Source: Chitinophagaceae bacterium (GTDB taxonomy: Bacteria; Bacteroidota; Bacteroidia; Chitinophagales; Chitinophagaceae). Taken from it: 64,000 nt of DNA. The DNA is taken from positions 51,796 through 115,795 of the forward strand of contig CANFKC010000012.1 in assembly GCA_947447265.1 (NCBI GenBank). The letters are read 5' to 3'. Below, piece by piece: positions 17,800-28,472 of the stretch (positions are counted from its first letter, which is position 1; every line of letters begins with the position of its first letter). Under the pieces are notes generated by a model, which made no database searches, was not told where the DNA came from, and was given only the letters and a program-made list of their open reading frames with translations. Position numbers and translations under genes: made by a program.

Positions 17800-18936
17800 G
17801 TGTTCAAGCTAAAACAGTACTGCCATATTGCGTTTATTCTATTGGTCTTGTTTGTACAATTAGGTGCTTCGATAGAATGTAACGCGCAGGCACCGCCGAC
17901 CGTCGAAAATTCATTCATTACAAGCCTGCAGGCAACTTATGATAAAATTATTTTTGAGGATAGCTTTCAACCAGATACCCTTAATAAAATGCCTTTAAAC
18001 TGGAAAGGGTACAATAGGTATCCCGGAAGAATCAATGAAAATATTTTAGCAGTGCATTTGTATAAGGAAGATCATGTGCTGAGTGCGTATTGGCCATGGA
18101 TAGATATTCTGAAAGTATACCGAAATGGAAAGGAATTAGATTTGCCAGACAGCTTTATTGTTGAATTTGATTACCTGATGGAGAAATATAGTGTTGCTTA
18201 CGATACAGCTAAGATCAATTCATTTATCCGGCGTGTTGATACTTTTAAAACAGATTGGCCTAAAACAGATAGGAGTTCAGGGTACGGGGCATTTGCAAAA
18301 TACGTGGCTCCGATATACGATACAACAGCGATATATTTCCAGAGAACTTACACGAATGCGAGATTTATTGCTGATTACAACAAATGGGTGTGGCACCATG
18401 CCATAATAGAAGTGAAGCAAAATTTTGTGAACTGTTATGTGGTGGGTGCAACTTCGTTCAGAGCCTTCACCGATACCGCATTTAAATTTAAACACCTGGC
18501 ACTCGGAAAGCAAGAGCGCATGCTGTACCGGAATATTGCAATTAAGTCATCGGGTAATCTTAAGGCCAAAGGCGGTAGATTTTCAGGGTTGATGAAAAAT
18601 AGAAAAATGGTTACCCGGGCCATTAATTTTGAAGTGAACAAAGCAATAATAAATACCAGCAATACAGAGTTTCTAAATGAGCTTGCCAGTTGGCTCCACG
18701 ATTATCCTGAAGTAAAACTTGAGATAGATGGGCACACCGATGCTGATGGAAACGCAAATGCCAATTTACTGCTTTCAAGGCAGCGCGCGGAAGCGATAAA
18801 AAAATGGCTGGTACTAACGGGCATTAGTGCCGACCGACTCACTACGAACGGCTATGGTTCCGGCAAACCACTGACCACAAACAGTACTGCCGAAGGTAAG
18901 GCCTTCAACAGAAGGGTAGAGCTGGTACTAAAATAG
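17800..18936 (+). CDS. OmpA-family outer-membrane/peptidoglycan-binding protein
   Basis: A 378-residue protein. The GTG start is needed to keep the signal peptide (FILLVLFVQLGASIECNAQ); there is no ATG before it. Residues 40-260 form a unique beta-rich domain that includes FDEFVVEFDYLM-like and tryptophan-rich strands and resembles a jelly-roll. The C-terminal domain has NFEVNKAIINTSNTEFLNEL and LEIDGHTDADGNANANLLLSRQRAEAIKKWL, the OmpA/MotB peptidoglycan-binding signature, with the Asp and Arg residues in place. It probably links the outer membrane to the wall. The gene ends five bases from the convergent trmH stop. Confidence 0.88.
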   Translation: MFKLKQYCHIAFILLVLFVQLGASIECNAQAPPTVENSFITSLQATYDKIIFEDSFQPDTLNKMPLNWKGYNRYPGRINENILAVHLYKEDHVLSAYWPWIDILKVYRNGKELDLPDSFIVEFDYLMEKYSVAYDTAKINSFIRRVDTFKTDWPKTDRSSGYGAFAKYVAPIYDTTAIYFQRTYTNARFIADYNKWVWHHAIIEVKQNFVNCYVVGATSFRAFTDTAFKFKHLALGKQERMLYRNIAIKSSGNLKAKGGRFSGLMKNRKMVTRAINFEVNKAIINTSNTEFLNELASWLHDYPEVKLEIDGHTDADGNANANLLLSRQRAEAIKKWLVLTGISADRLTTNGYGSGKPLTTNSTAEGKAFNRRVELVLK

Positions 18937-18941
18937 ATCGT

Positions 18942-19538
18942 TTATTGTTGCTCTTCGTATAAGCCCCATTTACCAGCAAGCTGATTCCATTCCTGCGGGG
19001 CAAGGCGTGATTTGCCATCATAATAACCTGCCACCTGCCTTTGCCTGAAGGCTTCGTATAATGTAACAGCGCAGGCTACAGAAATATTCAGTGATTGCAC
19101 CATGCCAACCTGTGGAATAATGAAATTTCCATCGCAATAGCTGAGGCATTCTTCTGTAACACCCGCATGTTCGTTACCGAAAACAAGTGCTATGCTTTCT
19201 GCCATATTCAGGTCGTATAAAGAATGGGATTCTACCCCAAGATGCGTTGCAAAAACTTTACCGTATTTTTTCTTTACTGCGGTCATGCATTCTTCGGTAT
19301 TCTCAAATTCATGTATCGTAAGCCAGCCTGCAGCGCTGGCACTGCTCTTTTTTCCGAATTTTTTATGCCTGCTTATTACGTTATTGAGAACATAAATTTC
19401 CTGGAGACCAACAGCATCGCAGGTACGCATCACCGCTGAAATATTATGTGGGTCAGCAACATTTTCCATTACTAAGGCGAGGTCAGGCTGGCGGTAATTT
19501 AATACACGCTGTATTTTGGCTTCTCTTTCAGCAGTCAT
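18942..19538 (-). CDS. trmH: TrmH-family tRNA/rRNA 2'-O-ribose methyltransferase
   Basis: A 198-residue SpoU/TrmH enzyme with a trefoil-knot SAM site. Motif 1 is NVADPHNISAVMRTCDAVG (with the catalytic Arg), motif 2 is IALVFGNEHAGVTEE and motif 3 is FIIPQVGMVQSLNISVACAVTLYEA. The most likely reaction is 2'-O-methylation of G18 in tRNA, since the protein lacks the extra N-terminal substrate domain of the rRNA enzymes. It is the last of three same-strand genes; the two upstream are small unknown proteins. Confidence 0.88.
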   Translation of the reverse strand: MTAEREAKIQRVLNYRQPDLALVMENVADPHNISAVMRTCDAVGLQEIYVLNNVISRHKKFGKKSSASAAGWLTIHEFENTEECMTAVKKKYGKVFATHLGVESHSLYDLNMAESIALVFGNEHAGVTEECLSYCDGNFIIPQVGMVQSLNISVACAVTLYEAFRQRQVAGYYDGKSRLAPQEWNQLAGKWGLYEEQQ

Positions 19539-19590
19539 GTTGCAAAGTAAAATAGAAAATGCTTTTGTTGGTTATAAAAAGAGTAGAAAT

Positions 19591-19881
19591 TTAGTTTTCG
19601 TCTTCTGCGCTGGCGCCCAGGTATTTTTCCTGCACTTCTTTTTTATATTGTTTAATCGTGGCTTGTAATTGACTTTGCAACTCCTCAACATCAATAGCGG
19701 ATTCTGCATTGGCAATTGCCTCCCGTAACTTTATTTTTGCCTTTTCCCAAAACACCTCATTAAATTGCTGCAATTTTTGTTTTGTTCGGTGTGCGACATG
19801 ACTCGTGTCATTCAAGATATAAGAATGCTCGTCCGCTATATTTTTTAAATGCCCGCGAAATTCAGTAATGATTTTAACCAT
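19591..19881 (-). CDS. Small coiled-coil protein, unknown function
   Basis: A 96-residue, almost entirely helical, charged protein (KIKLREAIANAESAIDVEELQSQLQATIKQYKKEVQEKYLG). It has no signal peptide, membrane segment or catalytic motif. Spacing is 52 bases to trmH downstream and 37 bases from the 19919 gene upstream, which suggests a short transcription unit. The family is not recognised. Confidence 0.55.
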   Translation of the reverse strand: MVKIITEFRGHLKNIADEHSYILNDTSHVAHRTKQKLQQFNEVFWEKAKIKLREAIANAESAIDVEELQSQLQATIKQYKKEVQEKYLGASAEDEN

Positions 19882-19918
19882 TTATTGCCACCAGAAACAA
19901 ATAGATAAGAAATCCAGG

Positions 19919-20182
19919 CTATTTGCCTGTCTTTTTCCAGAAATGCCGTGAAAATTTACGCTCATGCACTCCCTCAAATGTATCGGGGAATAGTCCATAT
20001 AACGTCTTATTGTGCGGGCCGTCGCCGAGGTCATACATTTTTCTAACAGCTTTCCAAAGGTCGCTGTAATGTATCATTTCACCGTCTTTGAAATAGCATT
20101 TCTGGCCGTCTTCGAATAGGCCAAACGGAATACGTTGGGTAAGTTTTTCTATAACATGGTCAAGTGTCGCAATGTCTGCCAT
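19919..20182 (-). CDS. Small protein of unknown function
   Basis: An 87-residue soluble protein with an ordered look: an N-terminal helix (TLDHVIEKLTQRIP), then GLFEDGQKCYFKDGEMIHYSDLWKAVRKMYDLG and a basic C terminus RKFSRHFWKKTGK. No known domain recognised. It is first in the three-gene minus-strand run ending with trmH. Confidence 0.55.
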   Translation of the reverse strand: MADIATLDHVIEKLTQRIPFGLFEDGQKCYFKDGEMIHYSDLWKAVRKMYDLGDGPHNKTLYGLFPDTFEGVHERKFSRHFWKKTGK

Positions 20183-21008
20183 AATAGAATTGTGTACTAA
20201 TTTTTTGTTCTGCGAAAATAGACTATTATTTTCAGGTTTATGCCTACTAATGTTAGCTATTTAATAACATATTTTTATCAAAATGTATACGGGCCTATTG
20301 ATGTGCTGATTTAGTTATCATTTTGCAATACAAATTAGTGACCTAATATTTTTACTAAAGTAAAAATATAACAAACTGTAATTATATTTATTGATTTGCG
20401 AGTATTAACAGATTTCGAGTTCAAGTAAATACCTGATTGTTTGGTATTTTTTTGCTTCTTGCGCCATTCTTTTATCGGCTTGTATGCGACAAGCAGGTTT
20501 CAACGATAATCCAGCACTGCTCTAACTTAGTCAAGAGTAATGTATTTAGTTCTCGTTTGCATAGGGCTTTTATAACGATACTTTCGAAGGCTGACTTACT
20601 TATCTCAAGTAAAAGTCAGAACCTGGTGTGATAGATTATTAAATGGTCAGTTAAATCCTGAATACGATGGAACGGAAATTAAATAAAACCATTTTACCCA
20701 TTTTACATGATACGTATGAAGTTTAATTTATCAATTTTAGCAAGCCACATTGATAATGCCCTGCTTGAAAGCAAAGAGATTGTTTTCACAACCCAAAACA
20801 TATATTTTAACGAGCTTCCTCTTCTATAACTGTAAGTTAATGAAACAAATTGTTTATGTAACAATGTCGTTAAGCAACTGTTATTGCTGGACCTATAATT
20901 TTAAAATATAATTTATATTCGTAACTTCGAGTTGGTTGGAAATTTTAGTGTTCCAACTAATTAACGATGTGTTTCTTAATCGCCTTATTGTATTAAAATC
21001 TCTCTTTC
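20183..21008. other. 826-bp AT-rich intergenic region, no gene seen
   Basis: Very AT-rich. One open frame beginning with TTG at 20437 is not convincing. No tRNA, riboswitch or strong hairpin was recognised. The last 100 bases probably hold the promoter of the large gene at 21009; TATATTCG near 20921 is a near match to TAnnTTTG. Confidence 0.5.
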
Positions 21009-24000
21009 ATGACGAAAAAAAGTACCTTCTCTAAATTTCTGCAGGCCATCCTTTTGGCTGCTGCTGCATTTGGTCAGACAAACGCTCAAACTGTATTTAC
21101 AGACGCATATAATCGTGCATCATTCGGTACAACCGGAGGAACACCTACAGCAACGTACGCGCTAACGTCAGGTTCTGTTACTATGACAGGTGGTAGCGGG
21201 GCATTTGCCGCCGGATATAATAGTACTGCCGCAGCTGACGCGCTATATTGCAGCGCAGCAGTGTCTGTTTTCTCTTCGCCTTTTACTGCTACGTTGGGTA
21301 ATAACAACAGTATTCTTACCTGGACTGTTAATATGCGCACTAATACTGCTGTAACGTCACTCCCTTCAGCAACTGCGGTAAGTGGGGCAGTTGACCTTAT
21401 GGGTAATGCTGCAAACAATATCTTCAGCGGCTCTCCGAGTGGATATGCAGTTATGTTTAACCCGGGTTCGAACGGCGGCATTGAACTTGTAAAATTCACA
21501 AGTGGCATGGCTGCAGGTGGTTGTACCGTGTTGATCGCACCATCGTCAAGCATGTCTAAGACGAATTACTATAGCGTAAGGGTTACTTATGAACCGGCAA
21601 CAAACCTCTGGTCGCTCTACCTGAGAGATGACGGCTCGAGTGGATTTTCAGATCCGGCAAGTGGTGTTACAACTCTGATTGGAACGGCGACTGACAATAC
21701 TTATACAGGTTCTGCGCTTACCCGTTTCGGATACATGTATGGTTTTAATGCAGGTACAGGCAAATCAATGCTTTTTGATAACTATACGCTGTCGGTTGGT
21801 CCGGCAATAAATTATACAACATTGACAAGTCCGGTCTGTAGCACAGGAGATCGTACTTTTAGTGCAACCGTAACTTATTCCGCTACATCTGGTGGAAACC
21901 TTCCGAGGGTGTATTACAGAAAGAATTCAGGCTCATGGGTTTCTAGTGCAGGAACTTTTTCATCAGGCACAACCTACAATTTTACAATCAGTGCATCGGC
22001 CATGGGAGGGTTGACCAATGGAGATATTGTATCTTACTATGTTGCAGCCCAGGACTTGTCGTCGTATGCTGTAGTTTATGCCAAGCCGTATGTGGGCTTA
22101 GTAGCATCGTCAGTAACTTCAATATCCACTCCACCAACAACCCCCAATACTTATGCGGTTGGCTCTCCATCGGTGAGCCCGACGGTTACACCTAACCCGG
22201 CTTGCCTCGGTGTTACTATGACATTGAACAGCGGTTCATCAGGTGGTAACACTTATTCGTGGAATGGTCCGTCAGGTTACACTTCAACACTACAAAATCC
22301 TTCTTTTACTGCGGCAGCCGGCTCGAGTGGAGTTTATACTGTTTCTGCGACTAACTCCTGCGGTACTGCCACAGCCACAACAGCATCAGTTTCTGCGGTT
22401 GCAGCACCGACAATAACTGTTACGCCAACTACGGCAACAGTTTGCCCCGGTTCATTTCGCAGACTTACAGCATCCGGCGGTTCCACCTATACCTGGGCAC
22501 CAACTAGCGGCTTGAGTGCTACATCGGGCGCTAGCGTAACCGCAAATCCTACTGTAACGACAACCTATACGGTTACCGGATCAAACGGCACCTGTATTAA
22601 TGTTGCAACAGCAGCACTGACTCTGGGCACCACTCCTTTCGTGGTAACAGCAGTTGCGACACCTAGCATTACCTGTAACGGCGGATCCGCGACACTTACT
22701 GCGACCCCGCAAACCAGTATGTATAATACGGTGACCAGCATACCATACGCATTGGTAACTCAAACAAGTCCAACGTCAATACCCAATGCCGCCTGGACCG
22801 GCAGCAATGACGATGGCTATCTCACTGTTTCGCTTCCATTTACCTTTAATTTTTATGGGGTAAATTATACAAGTGTAAACATCGGCACTAATGGATTTGT
22901 CAACTTTGGTACGGCTACAACCGATCTTACCAGTTGGTCGCTGCCCAATACTTCAGCACCAAGGGCAATGATTGCACTCTTTGAAACAGATATGGTATGC
23001 CCTTCTAACGCCGTAAAATACTCTACCGAAGGAACAGCACCCAACAGGAAGTTTGTAATTTATTACAACGGTATACACGAATTTACCGGGGGAGGTAATA
23101 ACAATTTCGGTCAGATAGTACTGTACGAAACTTCAGGAATGGTTGATGTCATTGTTACCGGCACTTATTCCGGCACGAAAACCTGTGGTGTGCAGAACGC
23201 TGCCGGCACTGCCGCAGTTACAGTTCCCGGAGAAAATAGTGCAGCATATACTGTTGCAACAGGTGAAGCCTGGAGGTTTACAGGTGTGCCTACTACAACT
23301 TACAGCTGGTCGCCGGCCACTGCTCTCAGTGCTACAACAGCAATGAGCCCATTTGCCAGCCCTGTTACTTCAACAACTACCTATTCCGTCGTTGCTACCG
23401 ATTCTGCAACCGGATGCACTGCAACTGCCAATACAACCGTTACAGTAGGTACATTGCCCGGTACAATTAGCGGAACTACAGCAATATGCAGTGGTGCATC
23501 AACAAACATAACTTTTTCAGGTCCGGTATCTGATACGGCCGTTTATACAGTAAATGGAGGGGCACCACAAACAGCAGTAATTGGTGTTGGCGGTACAGTT
23601 ATCATTTCTACTGGTGCGTTAACGACAGCAACGACATATGAACTAATTGCGATCAGATCATCCCCATGTAATCAGGCTATTACCGGGCAAACTGCCGTAG
23701 TTTCTATCAATCCTTCTGCCGGACCTATCACAGCTACTTCACCACTCTGTACTGCATCGTCAGCTACATTTACCGATGCGGTAGGGGGTGGAACCTGGTC
23801 AAGTTCTGCAACAGGCATTGCGACAGTTTCCAGCAGTGGCGTGGTTACAGGAGTAGCGGCAGGAACCGCTACAATTTCTTACGTTGTCGGCAGTTGCCCG
23901 GCAGCAACTACTACTGTTGTAATTAATACTGCTCCTGTTGCAATTACACCGGCAACCGCTGTTAGTGTTTGCGAAACAGCGACAACAACATTAGCTGACG

Positions 24001-27000
24001 CATCTTCAGGTGGTGTATGGAGCAGCAGTGATACTACACTGGCAACAGTAAACGCTGCTACAGGAGTTGTTACAGGTGTTCTGGCAGGCTCGGTTACTAT
24101 AACATATGCTAATGGTTGCGGTTCACCGGTTTCAAAGTCAGTTACAGTGAATACAATGCCTGCCCCAATCACGGGTATCAGTTATGGTTTTGCTCCGGCT
24201 GCGGTATGTACCCTTGCCGTATATAATTCCTTTACAAATAGCGTTAGTGGTGGCACATGGAGTAACACACCAACTACTGTTGGCACTGTGAACAGTTCGA
24301 CGGGTATTTTTACAGCGACGACTACTACAGGTACTACCGTATTAACCTATGCAATCGGCACTTGTTCTGTAACAGCATCGTTGAATGTGGGCAGTACATC
24401 GCCTGCAGCAATTACAGGCACAACGACGGTTTGCGCTACTGCAACAACAACACTTGCTGACGCTACGCCAAGTGGTGTATGGACCAGCAGTAATATTAGT
24501 GTGGCGACAGTGGCACCTTCAACGGGTGTGGTACGTGGCGTTAATTCCGGTTCGGTAACCATCACTTACGATAATGGATGCGGTACTCCTGCTACCACAA
24601 CGGTAACAGTTAATGGATCGACACCGGTACTTACAACAGATACCATGTGCAGCGGCGGCACATTACACCTGAATGCGGCTTTGGCTGCTGCGGGCGCCTA
24701 TTCATGGACGGGGCCTAATGCGTTTTCATCAACGCTTCAGAACCCGACTATATCAAGTGTTACTGCGGATGCAGCAGGCACTTATTCATTTTCCACAACA
24801 AGTACGGTAGGTAGCTGTACTTCAGTTAGCCAGGTATTTGCTATTGTAGATCAACTTCCATCAGTGACTGTAACTGCAAGTCCCGGAACTATTTGTGCGG
24901 GTGAAACAAGCGCATTAAATGCCAATTTGTTAAGTCCTACTTCTTACACAGTATATGCTATCCCTTACAGCCCACTTACGGTTACTACCGGTACAAACGG
25001 ACCGAATGGCGATGATGCACAGACGAATGTTACGCTACCATTTACCTTTAACTATTTGGGTACGAACTTCAGTAATGTGCATATTTGCACTAATGGCTTT
25101 ATAAATTTTGGTGGAGCAAATACTGACTACACACCAGTTGCATTACCGTCTACCGGAACAGCTCAGGGTATGATCGCCCTTTTCTGGCATGATCTTACAG
25201 CAACCGCCGGGCAGATAAAATATACCACCTTCGGTTCCGCCCCTAACAGAAAATTCGTTGTTAACTATAACGCTGTGGCGGATCTTTCAGGAGCTGGAAC
25301 AAATACAGGACAGGTTATTTTGTATGAGACATCAAATGTGATAGATGTTTTTGTCGCAAAAAGTAATGTGGGAGCAGCCACCAACGTTTGCGGTATTCAA
25401 AATAATGCAAGAAATTTCGCATTGAATCCACCGGGAGAAAATGCAACCTCATTTACGGTAACCGGCCCTGGCGAGGGTTGGAGGTTCGTTACGCCATCTT
25501 ATATCTACAATTGGGGGCCGTCAACAGGTTTAAGCAGTACAACAATTGCTAACCCAACTTCGGCTGCGACAACAACACAGGTATATACCGTTACTACAAC
25601 CGACATTTACAGTAGCTGTGCGGGAAATGTAACTACACAAACTGTGAATGTAAACCCAATGCCGGTTTTGTATAATGTAACCGGTGGTGGCAGCTATTGT
25701 GGAATTACACCGCTGAGCATTGGTTTGTCTAATTCTAACCCTTCTGTTTCTTATCAGCTTAAGAGAGGCACAACTTCCGTTGGTAGCCCTGTGACTGGTT
25801 CAACGGGGGCATTCAGTTTTGGTACATTTACAACTCCAGGTACTTATTTTGTTCAGGCGACTGGCAGCGGTGGCTGCATAGATACCATGACTGGCACAGC
25901 TGTTATTACCAATTATACTGTTGACATTACTGTGGGAGCTAATCCAAGTGTTTGCCAGCCAACTTCCAGCGCAACACTTTCGTACTCTTCGCCAACCGGA
26001 TCGCCTACAACGTATGACATTACCTGGGATGCAGCTGCTCTAACGGCAGGATTCAGTAATGTTAGCACCGCATCATTGGGAGCAACGATATCATTGGTTA
26101 TTCCGAGTGGGTCGGCCGGCACATTCACCGGTTCACTTACTGTCTCAAATGGCAGTTGTACCAGTGTACCGCATACAATCAGCGTAACAGTTTATGCGCA
26201 TCCTAACGGATCTATCACCTCTGCAGTTGCACCTTGCTCAGGCTATTCTACCAATATTGTTTTTTCAGGCACTACTGGACAGACGTTGGCATATAAAATA
26301 GACGGAGGCTCTATTTTAACTGCTACTTTAACTGGTGGCACTTATACCTTAAGCACAGGTGCATTGACCTCAACGCATACCTACACTTTGTATGATGTGC
26401 ACAATCCTGTATGCAGCACAGTAATTGACAGCACCATTAGTATCAATCCTATAGCTATGCAATGGGCTGGTGGCACTACTGGTTTAGAAACCGACTGGAA
26501 TACGGCAGCTAACTGGGCTTGTGGTTTTGTACCGGGTAGCAGCGACGACGTTATAGTTCCCTCAGGAACAACCTATGCTCCGGCAATTGCAGCTTCCTCA
26601 GCGGGTACAAGCCGTAACTTGAATATTGCCTCAGGTGCTACCGTAGCCATTGGTACGGGAGCGACACTTAATATCAAAGGCAACCTCACTACATCTGGTT
26701 TATTTATCGGAACTGGCCTTGTAACCATGAACGGAACATCTCCACAAACAATATCAGGTATCACCAGTGTCAACAATTTCGATGTAAATAATTCGACCGG
26801 AATTACCGTAGTACCTTCCTCTAAACTGACCATTAAGTCAGTACTTACTGTTGCGTCTGGTACTTTTAATACGGGAGATAGCGTTGTGCTTTATTCTGAT
26901 TCTGTTGCGACAGCGAGGGTAGGGCAGTTGCCAACGAGTGGTTCGGTTATTTCCGGAAACATTAAAGTTATGCAGTATATTCAGGGTGGTATGAGAAGAT

Positions 27001-28370
27001 ATCGCTTCTGGAGCCATCCTTTCAGTAACTACATTGGTCTTAACCAGATCGGTAGAAATATTGATGTTACAGGACCTGGCGGTGTTTCAAATGGCTTTAC
27101 CAATACCTCATCAAATGCGCCATCTGTTTTTAGATACAATCCGCTTGCAAGTAATTCAGGGCTGGCATCTGACCCGGGTTGGAAACCAATTACCAATGCC
27201 GGCGTATCAGCAGACAGCAACAGATTGCACAGGTATCAGGGTGTAAGGGTATTCTTCAGGGGTAGTAAAGGGCAGGGTCTTGGCTATGAAACGTACGTTC
27301 CGGCCCCGGTAACTGTTATGCAGGAAGGATTGGTGAACCAGGGTAACCAGACAGTAGTACTTTCGAAAGGAAGTAGTGCTAACCAGGACTATAATATGGT
27401 AGGTAATCCTTATCCATCTCCGGTGGATATTGGAACAGTAATATACAATGCCAAGGTAGCCGGTAATATTGCCGGTAGCGCTTACTATATCTGGAACCCA
27501 ACCTTAGGCGCTGCAGGTCAGTTCCAGGCAATGAGTATCAGCACGGTCTCAGCTGCACCATATTATATACAGGCGAATTGCGCTTTCCAGGTTCGTGCAG
27601 CGCATAATAATGATAGCTTGAATTTTGCTGAAAGCAATAAATCAAGTACCGCAACAACTGTGCTATTTAAAAATCAACCTGGTTATACATCTTTGATGGT
27701 ATATGATGAGAACTATCATCCATGGGATATGTTGCAGTTGCAATTTAATGATGCATCAGTGGCTGAAGATGATAATGTAAACGACGCAGCAAAGTTATCT
27801 GCAAGTGATTTTGGGTTTTATAGCCTATCGACTGATAATAAAAAATTAGCAATTGACGTTCGTCCTTACCAGACAGAGCAGGTAATTCCATTGGGTATTC
27901 ATAGCGACTACAGCCGTAATTTTATTATAAAAGCAGGTAGTGTAGTGGTGCCGAACGACGGAGCACTTTACTTACACGATAAGTTGCTGAAACAATACAT
28001 TCAGCTGCATGAAGGAACCGAATACCGTTTTGCAATAAATGGTGATAAAGCTACCCAGGGCGAAAACAGATTTGAACTAAGTATGCAACCAAAGAATGGA
28101 GCACTTAGTAAAGTGTCAAAAGGGCTGGAAATGTCGATGGCTCCTAACCCAACTACTGGTGATGTAAATATTTCATTTGTAAATGGTAAGAATGAAGCTG
28201 TAAGCATGCGGATAGTAGATATATCTGGTGTTACCGTTTATGAACAAAACCTTGGTACCAGGGAAGAGGGTTCTGTAAACGTATCGCTAAGCCGTATGGC
28301 AGCAGGTGTATACATGGTAGAGTTAACTGCTGGTGACCAGAAGACAATTCAGCGACTGGTTAAAGAATAA
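21009..28370 (+). CDS. 2453-residue multidomain T9SS cargo (type A sorting) with Ig-like and nidogen-like domains
   Basis: Signal peptide to about residue 26 (FGQTNAQ). Then a jelly-roll domain (about 27-270); Ig/PKD-like segments with Cys pairs (to about 560); a nidogen-like domain (about 570-758; GTNGFVNFG, APNRKFVIYYN, CGVQN); four Big_2 repeats (about 904-1204); a second nidogen-like domain (about 1312-1497; CTNGFINFG, APNRKFVVNYN); more Ig-like segments; a WAGGTTGLETDWNTAANWACG beta-helix/G8-like entry (from about 1816); and a large C-terminal region (HPFSNYIGLNQI). The type A sorting tail runs from about 2377 (MAPNPTTGDVNISFVNGK...). It is exported to the surface or medium and is probably an adhesin or matrix protein. 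A strong terminator follows. Confidence 0.92.
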   Translation: MTKKSTFSKFLQAILLAAAAFGQTNAQTVFTDAYNRASFGTTGGTPTATYALTSGSVTMTGGSGAFAAGYNSTAAADALYCSAAVSVFSSPFTATLGNNNSILTWTVNMRTNTAVTSLPSATAVSGAVDLMGNAANNIFSGSPSGYAVMFNPGSNGGIELVKFTSGMAAGGCTVLIAPSSSMSKTNYYSVRVTYEPATNLWSLYLRDDGSSGFSDPASGVTTLIGTATDNTYTGSALTRFGYMYGFNAGTGKSMLFDNYTLSVGPAINYTTLTSPVCSTGDRTFSATVTYSATSGGNLPRVYYRKNSGSWVSSAGTFSSGTTYNFTISASAMGGLTNGDIVSYYVAAQDLSSYAVVYAKPYVGLVASSVTSISTPPTTPNTYAVGSPSVSPTVTPNPACLGVTMTLNSGSSGGNTYSWNGPSGYTSTLQNPSFTAAAGSSGVYTVSATNSCGTATATTASVSAVAAPTITVTPTTATVCPGSFRRLTASGGSTYTWAPTSGLSATSGASVTANPTVTTTYTVTGSNGTCINVATAALTLGTTPFVVTAVATPSITCNGGSATLTATPQTSMYNTVTSIPYALVTQTSPTSIPNAAWTGSNDDGYLTVSLPFTFNFYGVNYTSVNIGTNGFVNFGTATTDLTSWSLPNTSAPRAMIALFETDMVCPSNAVKYSTEGTAPNRKFVIYYNGIHEFTGGGNNNFGQIVLYETSGMVDVIVTGTYSGTKTCGVQNAAGTAAVTVPGENSAAYTVATGEAWRFTGVPTTTYSWSPATALSATTAMSPFASPVTSTTTYSVVATDSATGCTATANTTVTVGTLPGTISGTTAICSGASTNITFSGPVSDTAVYTVNGGAPQTAVIGVGGTVIISTGALTTATTYELIAIRSSPCNQAITGQTAVVSINPSAGPITATSPLCTASSATFTDAVGGGTWSSSATGIATVSSSGVVTGVAAGTATISYVVGSCPAATTTVVINTAPVAITPATAVSVCETATTTLADASSGGVWSSSDTTLATVNAATGVVTGVLAGSVTITYANGCGSPVSKSVTVNTMPAPITGISYGFAPAAVCTLAVYNSFTNSVSGGTWSNTPTTVGTVNSSTGIFTATTTTGTTVLTYAIGTCSVTASLNVGSTSPAAITGTTTVCATATTTLADATPSGVWTSSNISVATVAPSTGVVRGVNSGSVTITYDNGCGTPATTTVTVNGSTPVLTTDTMCSGGTLHLNAALAAAGAYSWTGPNAFSSTLQNPTISSVTADAAGTYSFSTTSTVGSCTSVSQVFAIVDQLPSVTVTASPGTICAGETSALNANLLSPTSYTVYAIPYSPLTVTTGTNGPNGDDAQTNVTLPFTFNYLGTNFSNVHICTNGFINFGGANTDYTPVALPSTGTAQGMIALFWHDLTATAGQIKYTTFGSAPNRKFVVNYNAVADLSGAGTNTGQVILYETSNVIDVFVAKSNVGAATNVCGIQNNARNFALNPPGENATSFTVTGPGEGWRFVTPSYIYNWGPSTGLSSTTIANPTSAATTTQVYTVTTTDIYSSCAGNVTTQTVNVNPMPVLYNVTGGGSYCGITPLSIGLSNSNPSVSYQLKRGTTSVGSPVTGSTGAFSFGTFTTPGTYFVQATGSGGCIDTMTGTAVITNYTVDITVGANPSVCQPTSSATLSYSSPTGSPTTYDITWDAAALTAGFSNVSTASLGATISLVIPSGSAGTFTGSLTVSNGSCTSVPHTISVTVYAHPNGSITSAVAPCSGYSTNIVFSGTTGQTLAYKIDGGSILTATLTGGTYTLSTGALTSTHTYTLYDVHNPVCSTVIDSTISINPIAMQWAGGTTGLETDWNTAANWACGFVPGSSDDVIVPSGTTYAPAIAASSAGTSRNLNIASGATVAIGTGATLNIKGNLTTSGLFIGTGLVTMNGTSPQTISGITSVNNFDVNNSTGITVVPSSKLTIKSVLTVASGTFNTGDSVVLYSDSVATARVGQLPTSGSVISGNIKVMQYIQGGMRRYRFWSHPFSNYIGLNQIGRNIDVTGPGGVSNGFTNTSSNAPSVFRYNPLASNSGLASDPGWKPITNAGVSADSNRLHRYQGVRVFFRGSKGQGLGYETYVPAPVTVMQEGLVNQGNQTVVLSKGSSANQDYNMVGNPYPSPVDIGTVIYNAKVAGNIAGSAYYIWNPTLGAAGQFQAMSISTVSAAPYYIQANCAFQVRAAHNNDSLNFAESNKSSTATTVLFKNQPGYTSLMVYDENYHPWDMLQLQFNDASVAEDDNVNDAAKLSASDFGFYSLSTDNKKLAIDVRPYQTEQVIPLGIHSDYSRNFIIKAGSVVVPNDGALYLHDKLLKQYIQLHEGTEYRFAINGDKATQGENRFELSMQPKNGALSKVSKGLEMSMAPNPTTGDVNISFVNGKNEAVSMRIVDISGVTVYEQNLGTREEGSVNVSLSRMAAGVYMVELTAGDQKTIQRLVKE

Positions 28371-28393
28371 TTGACGTACTTATATGCATTGCG

Positions 28394-28429
28394 GATGGGG
28401 TAGCGGTAAACCGCGCCCCATCTTTTTTT
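28394..28429 (+). terminator. Strong rho-independent terminator
   Basis: GATGGGG and GCGG pair with CCGC and CCCCATC across a TAAA loop, followed by seven T. It starts 24 bases after the stop of the 2453-residue gene. Confidence 0.9.
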
Positions 28430-28472
28430 ATGTGTACATGAATCTAAGCTTTGCCGTCAGTTTACTTTAGAT

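Noticed and set aside
20437..20631. TTG-started 64-codon frame upstream of the large T9SS gene
   Set aside because: Rare start, no ribosome-binding site, random-looking sequence in AT-rich intergenic DNA.
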